Source: Pseudomonadota bacterium (lineage in GTDB: Bacteria > Pseudomonadota > Gammaproteobacteria > Pseudomonadales > Moraxellaceae). From it: DNA of 64,000 bases. Below, piece after piece: positions 53,951-61,547 of this stretch. The translations under genes and the position numbers were made by a program. The stretch covers positions 6,567-70,566 of the forward strand of contig JAEWKT010000018.1 of assembly GCA_023393635.1 (NCBI GenBank), read 5' to 3'. The notes under the pieces were generated by a model. The model had not been told where the DNA came from and searched no databases. It saw nothing but the letters and a program-made list of their open reading frames with translations. Every line of letters begins with the position of its first letter. Position 1 is the stretch's first letter.

Positions 53951-54493
53951 TTAATCCAGGCGCAAACGATCACGGTTTTTGTCTAACGTCGCAGGGCCTA
54001 TTCCTTTCACCAGCATTAAGTCTTCCATGCGTTTAAAAGCTCCATACTGCTTGCGGTAGTCCACAATGGCTTTGGCTTTAGCTGGCCCTATCCCAATCAA
54101 GGCATTGGCTAAACTCAGCGCATCGGCCTGATTAATATTCACTGTGGTGCTATTTTCTTTAACTGTACTTTTTTTGGTAGCAGGCTTTGTAGGCGTAGCT
54201 GGTTGAGTAAATGCCGTGCCAGTTGCCGCTTGGGCTTTAGTGGTATGCCTATTATTTGGTGGCGTGGTGTGGCTTTCCATCAATTGCTGATCATATTGCT
54301 GTTGTTGTCTGGCATATTGCTCAAAAGTGGTATGCAATATTCGTGGCGGGTCTGCATATAACTGTCCTGCTGCCAGAAGACTGCTAGAAATAAAGAACAG
54401 CAGTTGAACAACATATATTATTGAATTGCGCAGATGGGCTGAGTACGACATCACAAAGCGAGCAAATGCGTCGTTTAAGGTGAATAACTTCAT
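53951..54493 (-). CDS. comEA: ComEA-family helix-hairpin-helix protein
   Basis: DNA-binding competence protein, 180 residues. An N-terminal membrane or signal segment (about residues 23-47, 'YVVQLLFFISSSLLAAG') precedes a Gln/Thr/Pro-rich linker and two helix-hairpin-helix motifs near the C-terminus ('VNINQADALSLANALIGIGP' and 'MEDLMLVKGIGPATLDKNR'). It likely pulls DNA across the periplasm, which fits the pilus genes earlier in the window. The start may be 54493 or the Met at residue 15. Confidence 0.85.
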   Translation of the reverse strand: MKLFTLNDAFARFVMSYSAHLRNSIIYVVQLLFFISSSLLAAGQLYADPPRILHTTFEQYARQQQQYDQQLMESHTTPPNNRHTTKAQAATGTAFTQPATPTKPATKKSTVKENSTTVNINQADALSLANALIGIGPAKAKAIVDYRKQYGAFKRMEDLMLVKGIGPATLDKNRDRLRLD

Positions 54494-54546
54494 ATATGAA
54501 CACTCTATTTTTAATTTATGCTTTTTAAGCCCTTATGCGGCTTACT

Positions 54547-55344
54547 TTATTCAGCTTGCTGTTTTAATGCAATTTTAGCTTGTTCCCATAGTGCATCCAT
54601 TTCTGCCAAGTTGCTCTCTTCGGGAGTTTTGTGTTGTTGCTCAAGCTGATCTTCAATATAAGCAAAGCGTTGTTTAAATTTATGAATGGTGCCTAATAGG
54701 GCACTTTCACTTTGAATATTTAGTTTTCTAGCGACATTAACCAAGGCAAAAAAACAATCGCCCAGTTCGTCTTCAATATCCTTCGGTTGTCCGCTGATAA
54801 TGGCATGCTCCAGCTCGGCCAATTCTTCTATCAGTTTATCTTTTGCACCTTGAATATCTGGCCAGTCAAACCCGACCCTGGCGGCTTGTTTTTGTAAATC
54901 CTGTGCCTGAATTAATGCCGTACCAGATTTGATGTCATCTAAGCGGCGCCGTGTGCCACGCTCATGTTGCTTTACTTGCTCCCACAGTTGATTGACTTGC
55001 GCTGGGCTACTGGCTTGCTGATCTAACATCTCTGAATCCGCAAATACATGCGGATGGCGACGAATTAACTTCTGGGTCAACCCTTCAACCACATCGTTAA
55101 AGTCAAAGGCACCTAGCTCACTAAACATTTGCGCTTGAAATACCACTTGCAGTAACAAGTCACCTAACTCATCCCGAATGGCAGGATAGTTTGCTGTATG
55201 TAAGCCAGCACGGATGGCCGCATCGACTTCATACGCTTCTTCAATGGCGTAACGCGTTAAGCTTTGTGGCGTCTGTGCCTGATCCCACGGACATTCTTGC
55301 CGCAGACGCTGCATGATTTGCAGTAGATTAGTTAATGATTGCAT
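54547..55344 (-). CDS. mazG: nucleoside triphosphate pyrophosphohydrolase MazG
   Basis: Two-domain house-cleaning NTP hydrolase that also lowers ppGpp in E. coli, 265 residues. The first domain has 'RLRQECPWDQAQTPQSLTRY', 'AIEEAYEVDAAI' and 'ELGDLLLQVVFQAQMF'; the second has 'IEDELGDCFFALVNVARKL'. Both metal-binding Glu/Asp sets look complete. It lies downstream of relA on the same strand, so both genes touch ppGpp metabolism. Confidence 0.95.
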   Translation of the reverse strand: MQSLTNLLQIMQRLRQECPWDQAQTPQSLTRYAIEEAYEVDAAIRAGLHTANYPAIRDELGDLLLQVVFQAQMFSELGAFDFNDVVEGLTQKLIRRHPHVFADSEMLDQQASSPAQVNQLWEQVKQHERGTRRRLDDIKSGTALIQAQDLQKQAARVGFDWPDIQGAKDKLIEELAELEHAIISGQPKDIEDELGDCFFALVNVARKLNIQSESALLGTIHKFKQRFAYIEDQLEQQHKTPEESNLAEMDALWEQAKIALKQQAE

Positions 55345-55431
55345 AGCGTTTTTTATTGTTCATTAGTGTCTGCTTTAGTAAGGACTATTAAACACAACGT
55401 TTATGGATGTAAGCAAGCTTAAATGAAACAG

Positions 55432-55558
55432 CTATTCACAGTTACCCCACGTTTTAGGTTGATTGCGCTTTTTAAAGTAAACAGAGCATATTTACTTTAA
55501 TCAAATCAATAAACTTGTACTTATTCACACGATGTCGATAACTCAATACTTATCCACA
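55432..55558 (+). other. cluster of DnaA-box-like sites and a hairpin in the mazG-relA gap
   Basis: Three 9-mers resemble DnaA boxes, all in the same direction: CTATTCACA (55432-55440, one base off), TTATTCACA (55521-55529) and TTATCCACA (55550-55558, the perfect consensus). Between them a perfect 10-bp inverted repeat TTAAAGTAAA/TTTACTTTAA (55472-55481, 55491-55500) has a 9-nt loop. It could be a DnaA-binding site or partly relA's mRNA end. Confidence 0.45.
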
Positions 55559-55576
55559 GCTTTGCTTAATTTATGC

Positions 55577-57880
55577 TCATGCCCCATGAATTAAGCGACG
55601 CGCGCTGATAATCCCTGGTTGCTGCTCAAGCCGTGCCAACAAGCGTGATAATTGCGCTAATCCTTTGACTTCAATAGATAACTTCATGTTGGCAATGCCA
55701 TCAGTTTCTGACACAGTATTGACCTGACGGATATTGATATGATCAGAAAAAATAACTTGGGTTAAATCTTTTAACAAACCACGCCGATCATAAGCTTCCA
55801 CCACAATTTGTACGCTTTGACCACGGGTAGGCTGCATTTCCCAGTTGGCTTCAATCGCCCGCTCAGGCTCCAAGGTAATCATGCGCTCGTATTCGGCACA
55901 GTGTAAGCCATGAATACTAACACCACGGTTCAGCGTGATATAGCCTGCAATGGGTTCTCCATGCACAGGCTGGCAGCACTGCGCCACATGCAGCTCTACA
56001 TTATCCAGACCATCAATTAAAATACCATGCGCTGATAAGGTGTGACTGGCGCGTGGATTTAAAGTTGGCTTTAAAACTAATTCTGGCTCATCGTGATCAA
56101 TGCGCATTTGACGATTAATCTGATTCATCAGCTGATGCAGGCCAATATCCCCTGTGACCAAGCCAATGAGGACGTCATCGCCACTTTTAACATTAAAAAT
56201 AGAGGTATAGTCGCTTAAATCAATACTTTTGGGATGTACCGCCAGGCGCGCCAGTTCTTTATTTAAAATTTCACGGCCAATTTCAAGGTTTTTGCTACGG
56301 TCCTGCTGCCGAAACCAATGACGTAATTTATCCCGTGCGCGCGCTGTGGTGATATAGCCCAAGGAGTTAACCAGCCAATCCCGATTGGGTTCGCGGTCGC
56401 GCTTGGTTAGAATTTCAACCTGCTCCCCTGTTTTTAAGCGGTAGGTAAGCGGCACATAACGCTGATTGACGCGAGCGGCATAACAATGATTGCCTACTTC
56501 GGTGTGCACATGGTAAGCAAAGTCAAGGACGGTGGCATCACGTGGTAATTCCTTAATATCCCCATCACGGCTAAACACATAGATTTGCTCAAAGCCGTCA
56601 AAGTCCTGTAGCTGCTCAATATCATCAATATTGGGTTCTACGTTAGAATCTTCATCATCCAAACGTTCCTGATAATGCTCAAGTACCGCACGCAATGAAT
56701 GCAGGCGATGATTAAACGACTGATCGGTTCGTTTGGTGCCTTCTTTATAATTAAAATGTGAACAGACGCCAAGCTCTGCTTCATGGTGCATGGTATAGGT
56801 ACGAATTTGCACTTCAACCGATTTTTGCTCGGCAATCACAGCAGTATGTAACGAGCGATAACCATTGGCTTTAGGATTGGTAATATAATCATCAAACTGA
56901 TTGGGAATATGCCGCCAAAGCTGATGCACAATGCCTAAGCTGTGATAGCACTCCGACACGGTATCCACCAGCACACGCAACGCACGAATATCATAAAGTT
57001 GATCAAAGCTGAGTGCCTTGCTGCGCATCTTGCGATAAATAGAATAAATATGCTTGGCACGACCTGTCACATCAGCATGGATGCCTTGAGCCGCCAGTTC
57101 AGTTTTAAGCTGTTCAATAACACGCTGAATATATTGTTCACGCTCCAAGCGTTTTTCATTCAGTAGCGTTGCAATTTCTTTATAACGCTCAGGCGACAAG
57201 TACCTAAACGCCAAATCCTCTAGTTCCCATTTAAGCTGAGCAATGCCTAAGCGGTGGGCTAAAGGCGCGTAAATAGATAAAATTTCACGCCCTACCCGTT
57301 CTTGCCGTTCACGCGGTGCGCTGGATAGTTCACGTACGGCAAACGTCCGCTCTGCCAGCTTGATGAGCACCACGCGCACATCTTCAGTCACCGAAATGAG
57401 CATTTTATAAATGCCCGTTAAATGCTCGCGCTGACTGTCTTCAAAGTGATCTTCAAGGCGTTTATTTTTTTCAATCAGCTCTGAGAGTCGACCCATGGCT
57501 AAAGTACCTTTAACCAGCATGGCCACTTCATTGCCAAATTGAGCCAGCACTTCATTCAGGTCAATGAGTTGATCACGCACGCTACGATACAGCATGGCAG
57601 CAACCAGGGTGTCTTCGTCGGCTTTTAAGTGAGCAAGAATATCAGTCATGCCAACACCAGTCGAAAAGGCATTAGTGCGAGGTGGGCGTTTTTGCGCCGT
57701 CGTGCGCTCTAATACCAATTGGCAGGCATTAGACAGTTGAGTGAGGTCAGAATCTTCCAGTTGTTCACGCAAGCGTATTAGCCAGCTTTCTAGATCAATT
57801 TCACTTAACGCAAGCGCATCGGCCTGTGTCAAATCAGCATCGTCTAGCCGTCTAGGCAATTCTTCGCGTACGGTGACCAT
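55577..57880 (-). CDS. relA: (p)ppGpp synthetase I, RelA
   Basis: Ribosome-associated stringent-response enzyme, 767 residues from the ATG at 57880, which has AGGGG upstream; the frame is open to 57976. The N-terminal HD domain has lost its His-Asp pair ('TLVAAMLYRSVRDQLIDLNE'), so it should only synthesise ppGpp. The synthetase domain has 'VTGRAKHIYSIYRKMRSKAL' and 'YITNPKANGYRSLHTAVIAE'; TGS ('VFSRDGDIKELPRDATVLDF') and ACT domains follow. Gene order rlmD-relA-mazG is usual in Acinetobacter. Confidence 0.96.
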   Translation of the reverse strand: MVTVREELPRRLDDADLTQADALALSEIDLESWLIRLREQLEDSDLTQLSNACQLVLERTTAQKRPPRTNAFSTGVGMTDILAHLKADEDTLVAAMLYRSVRDQLIDLNEVLAQFGNEVAMLVKGTLAMGRLSELIEKNKRLEDHFEDSQREHLTGIYKMLISVTEDVRVVLIKLAERTFAVRELSSAPRERQERVGREILSIYAPLAHRLGIAQLKWELEDLAFRYLSPERYKEIATLLNEKRLEREQYIQRVIEQLKTELAAQGIHADVTGRAKHIYSIYRKMRSKALSFDQLYDIRALRVLVDTVSECYHSLGIVHQLWRHIPNQFDDYITNPKANGYRSLHTAVIAEQKSVEVQIRTYTMHHEAELGVCSHFNYKEGTKRTDQSFNHRLHSLRAVLEHYQERLDDEDSNVEPNIDDIEQLQDFDGFEQIYVFSRDGDIKELPRDATVLDFAYHVHTEVGNHCYAARVNQRYVPLTYRLKTGEQVEILTKRDREPNRDWLVNSLGYITTARARDKLRHWFRQQDRSKNLEIGREILNKELARLAVHPKSIDLSDYTSIFNVKSGDDVLIGLVTGDIGLHQLMNQINRQMRIDHDEPELVLKPTLNPRASHTLSAHGILIDGLDNVELHVAQCCQPVHGEPIAGYITLNRGVSIHGLHCAEYERMITLEPERAIEANWEMQPTRGQSVQIVVEAYDRRGLLKDLTQVIFSDHINIRQVNTVSETDGIANMKLSIEVKGLAQLSRLLARLEQQPGIISARRLIHGA

Positions 57881-58070
57881 GCTACATTCCCCTGATACTT
57901 TCTTTACTATCACTAATGGCGCTTTCATCACTGTGTAGCACGTTGTTATGGCACACAGTAATGAACATCGCTGCATGGCTCATCAGTTTTATTAATACAG
58001 GCGGCCTAATACGCCCAATTAATATGCTGATAAAAAAACCAATTATACTCATCTGATAGGTTGTTTTTGC

Positions 58071-59492
58071 TTATATTTTTTCAAATAAAGCAATGGATTC
58101 CACATGACCTGTATGCGTAAACATATCCATGACGCCAGCTTTTTTCATGCGATAACCCAGTTGCGCCAGTATACCTGCATCTCGCGCCAGCGTGGCTGGA
58201 TTACACGAGACATAAACAATTCGTCTGGCTTTAAATTTAGGTAAATAATCCATCACTTCTTCTGCCCCAGAGCGCGGTGGATCAATGAGTAAGGCATCAA
58301 AACCCTGTACCGCCCACGGCTGATGTGAAAAATCCTTAGTTAAGTCCTGCGCATAAAACTCAAGATTAGTCATGCCATTTAATGCTGCGTTTTCAAAGCC
58401 ACGCGCGACCATTTCAGTGCTGCCCTCAACCGCAATCACCTGCCCTGACTCACCCACACAGCGTGCCAATGGTAAAGAGAAATTCCCTAAGCCACAAAAT
58501 AAATCCAGTACCCGTTCGCCTGGTTTTAGATCCAGCAAATCACATGCCAAGCGTACCATTTGACGATTAATATCACGGTTTACTTGTGTAAAATCCAGCG
58601 GTGAAAATGCAAAGCGCACATTAAAATCAGGCAGCTCATAATGCAGGCGCATGGGTGCATCAGGGTTATCAATACGGTGCACGGTATCGTAACCTTCAGG
58701 CTGCAAATACAACTGCCAATTAAGCGGTCGGGCAAAATCAAGCAATTGCTGTACATCACTGTCAATTAAGGGTTTCATGTGGCGCACAATCATGGCAACA
58801 CTTTCACTGCTCACTCCATCACTGCCGACCACCTCATCGCCCACGGCTATTTCCAGCTGTGGAATAGTGTCACGACCAGCCAAACCAGTAAGCAGGTGCT
58901 TCAATGCTTCAATACGCTCACCAATTTGGGCATCAAGCACTTTACACACATTAAGCTCGGCCAGAAAACCGCTTTTGCGTTCACGAAACCCCACCAGCAT
59001 GCTGTCTTTTTTAACCACCCAGCGCACGCCAAGACGGGCTTTACGGCGATAATCGGTACGCGTAGAGCGTAGTGGTGCCAACCATTCCTGTGGCTCTAAA
59101 CTAATTTCGCCTGCATTAGCAAAATGCTGAAAATGAGACGCGAGTACCTCCTGCTTAAATTTAATTTGGGCATCGACATGCATATGCTGCAAGCTACAGC
59201 CACCACACAACCCAAAATGTGGGCATACTGGCTCTACCCGATCTGGCGATGGATTGGCTAGAATCACCTCGCAATCTGCTTCTTCATATTTTTTATGCAG
59301 TTCATTGACTTTGGCACTGACGGTTTCACCCGTTAATCCAAAAGCCACAAATACTTTTTTGCCAATCTTATCTTCTGGATGGCCTTCCTGTTCACCATAA
59401 TGGCTAATGCCCCGACCTTCATGACTTAAGGCTTCAATATTAAAAGTTAAGGGCGGTTGAACGCGTAAGCGCTCACGTTGTTTACGTCTCAT
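58071..59492 (-). CDS. rlmD: 23S rRNA (uracil-1939-C5)-methyltransferase
   Basis: RumA-type methyltransferase with an iron-sulfur cluster, 473 residues from the ATG at 59492. A TRAM domain at the N-terminus ('FNIEALSHEGRGISHYGEQE') is followed by cluster Cys in 'CPHFGLCGGCSLQHM', the SAM site 'VLDLFCGLGNFSLPLARCVG' and the catalytic Cys in 'VSCNPATLARDAGILAQL'. An upstream in-frame ATG (59546) would add 18 residues that contain a short tandem repeat (Phe-Glu-Ile-Tyr-Ser twice); neither start has a strong ribosome site. Confidence 0.93.
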   Translation of the reverse strand: MRRKQRERLRVQPPLTFNIEALSHEGRGISHYGEQEGHPEDKIGKKVFVAFGLTGETVSAKVNELHKKYEEADCEVILANPSPDRVEPVCPHFGLCGGCSLQHMHVDAQIKFKQEVLASHFQHFANAGEISLEPQEWLAPLRSTRTDYRRKARLGVRWVVKKDSMLVGFRERKSGFLAELNVCKVLDAQIGERIEALKHLLTGLAGRDTIPQLEIAVGDEVVGSDGVSSESVAMIVRHMKPLIDSDVQQLLDFARPLNWQLYLQPEGYDTVHRIDNPDAPMRLHYELPDFNVRFAFSPLDFTQVNRDINRQMVRLACDLLDLKPGERVLDLFCGLGNFSLPLARCVGESGQVIAVEGSTEMVARGFENAALNGMTNLEFYAQDLTKDFSHQPWAVQGFDALLIDPPRSGAEEVMDYLPKFKARRIVYVSCNPATLARDAGILAQLGYRMKKAGVMDMFTHTGHVESIALFEKI

Positions 59493-59595
59493 GCTATATA
59501 TCTCAAAGCTATAAATTTCAAAACGGTCTTTCTCAATGGCAAGCATGACTTGATAAAAAGTCTTTGGCTGGCTAAAAATAAATAAAAGGCAAATA

Positions 59596-60402
59596 TTAAT
59601 TTAAGGGGTTAAATGGGGTTAGTTTGGCATTTTTCAGCCACTGGACTAAAAATTCTTGCTGATGGGGCAGATGGTTATGAATATAGTCGTGGGTGCATTG
59701 AACCCAATGTTGATGCTGCGCCACATCAAGATGACCACGCAACAGTTGCCAGCGCAGATAAATAAGCCACGTATTAATCACATCACTTTCGCAATATTGA
59801 CACAATATGTCCCACTGCTTATTTTTGACATAATCATGCACATTGTAACCACTTTGCCCCTGCTTGCCTGGAAAGCCTAAAAACAATGCCAGCTCATCCA
59901 GCCGTTGAAAATTTCGGGCATTAAATAAGGCCAGACAATCCATTAAATCAGTATGTCGCTGCTGGTAGCGGTTTTGATAATTACTAAAGCGACGCTGTTG
60001 GTCAAATTCACCCTGGTCGAGTAAGCCTTGCGCACTTAAACCATGATGCATGGCGCGCAGCATCAATACAGGCAAGTCAAAACCTGTGCCATTCCAACTA
60101 ACCAGTGTAGGAAAATGCTTATCAAAGATGGCTAAAAACCGCTCTAAAATTTGCTTTTCAGTCATGCTTTTCTGGCAAAACGAAAACAGTTTAATGTCAC
60201 CTTCTTCTGCCCAAATGCCAGAAATACACACGATTTCATGCAATGGCAAACGCGGAAAATCACTGTTGACTTCTTGGCGCCGAATCGCATTCATGGCCAT
60301 GACACTATCATCATACGGCAAGCTTAAATCATACAGGCGCGAGCCAGCGCGAACATCTGGAATGGTTTCAATATCAAATACCAACACTGGCAGGCTAAGC
60401 AT
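59596..60402 (-). CDS. predicted 3'-5' exonuclease, PolB-like DEDDy type
   Basis: Ribonuclease H-fold nuclease of 268 residues. The three exonuclease motifs are present: Exo I 'VLVFDIETIPDVRAGSRL' (Asp-x-Glu), Exo II around 'VSWNGTGFDLPVLMLRAM', and Exo III 'CQYCESDVINTWLIYLRW' with the Tyr-x3-Asp pattern. Annotated in databases as a PolB-related exonuclease; the biological role is not known. It lies 39 nt downstream of cysM on the same strand and just before rlmD. Confidence 0.88.
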   Translation of the reverse strand: MLSLPVLVFDIETIPDVRAGSRLYDLSLPYDDSVMAMNAIRRQEVNSDFPRLPLHEIVCISGIWAEEGDIKLFSFCQKSMTEKQILERFLAIFDKHFPTLVSWNGTGFDLPVLMLRAMHHGLSAQGLLDQGEFDQQRRFSNYQNRYQQRHTDLMDCLALFNARNFQRLDELALFLGFPGKQGQSGYNVHDYVKNKQWDILCQYCESDVINTWLIYLRWQLLRGHLDVAQHQHWVQCTHDYIHNHLPHQQEFLVQWLKNAKLTPFNPLN

Positions 60403-60441
60403 GGTGGTTATCCCTAACGCATGAATAAATCCGTAATAAAA

Positions 60442-61410
60442 CTATGACAGCTCATCTGCTACTGAAAATAAACCAGTCGATAAATAACGGTCACCACGAT
60501 CACAGATAATACAGGCAATTACAGCACTTGGATTGGCTTCAGCCAGTTTAATGGCAGCCCATGCCGCACCACCTGAGGATACGCCAGCAAAAATCCCTTC
60601 CTGACGCGCCAACTGCCGCATGGTGACTTCAGCTTCATGTTGAGGGATATCGATAATTTGATCAACATACGATGCATCATAAATACTGGGTAAATATTCT
60701 TGTGGCCAGCGACGAATCCCTGCAATGGCCGCGCCCTCGCAAGGTTGCAGGCCCACAATTTGTATGTCTGGGTTTTGTTCTTTTAAGTAGCGAGCCACAC
60801 CCATAATGGTGCCAGTAGTACCCATAGAACTGACAAAATGAGTAATTTTGCCTTGAGTTTGTTGCCAGATTTCAGGGCCCGTGGTGAGATAATGCGCATT
60901 GCTATTGTCTGGGTTTGCAAACTGATTGAGCACAAATCCCTTGCCCTCAGCCGCCATTTGTAAGGCCAGATCACGCGCACCCTCCATGCCTGATGTTTTG
61001 GCAGGTACTTCTATCAGGGTTGCCCCGTAAGCTGCCATGGCATCTTTACGTTCCTGGCTCATGTTGTCAGGCATAATTAAAATCATGCGGTAACCGCGCA
61101 TGGCAGCAACCATGGCCAGCGCAATCCCTGTATTACCACTGGTGGCTTCAATTAAAGTATCACCTGGCTGAATATCGCCACGTCGTTCAGCCTGCAAAAT
61201 CATATTATAAGCAGGACGATCCTTGACCGACCCTGCTGGATTATTGCCTTCTAGTTTGGCATAAACATCAGCCTGGGTATGGCTGGCCAAACGCTGTAAA
61301 CGCACCAGTGGCGTATTGCCCACATAATGGTCGAGCGCATACGGATCAGGGTTAGTCATCAACGAATCAATCACTAAAGCATCAGTCATTCGGTTTTCTA
61401 ACGTGGCCAT
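60442..61410 (-). CDS. cysM: cysteine synthase B
   Basis: Makes cysteine (or S-sulfocysteine) from O-acetylserine, 322 residues. The PLP Lys is in 'NNPAGSVKDRPAYNMI', the substrate loop is 'EATSGNTGIALAMVAAM', and the phosphate loop is 'SSMGTTGTIMGVARYL'. 'YLSTGLF' at the end is typical of CysM. Start at 61410 (Met-Ala-Thr) has GCAGG upstream; another Met follows seven codons later. Divergent from the sensor kinase gene. Confidence 0.95.
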   Translation of the reverse strand: MATLENRMTDALVIDSLMTNPDPYALDHYVGNTPLVRLQRLASHTQADVYAKLEGNNPAGSVKDRPAYNMILQAERRGDIQPGDTLIEATSGNTGIALAMVAAMRGYRMILIMPDNMSQERKDAMAAYGATLIEVPAKTSGMEGARDLALQMAAEGKGFVLNQFANPDNSNAHYLTTGPEIWQQTQGKITHFVSSMGTTGTIMGVARYLKEQNPDIQIVGLQPCEGAAIAGIRRWPQEYLPSIYDASYVDQIIDIPQHEAEVTMRQLARQEGIFAGVSSGGAAWAAIKLAEANPSAVIACIICDRGDRYLSTGLFSVADELS

Positions 61411-61547
61411 TTTGCATTACCTGCCTCAAAGTGCCGCTATTGTAAAGAAAAAGCCCTGCCTCTGCACGAGGTTCTGTTTGTCGTCTTTTTATTCGTTGAT
61501 GTGAATTGGCGCCGTTTCCTTTTATACTGCCAATAAATATACATTAA

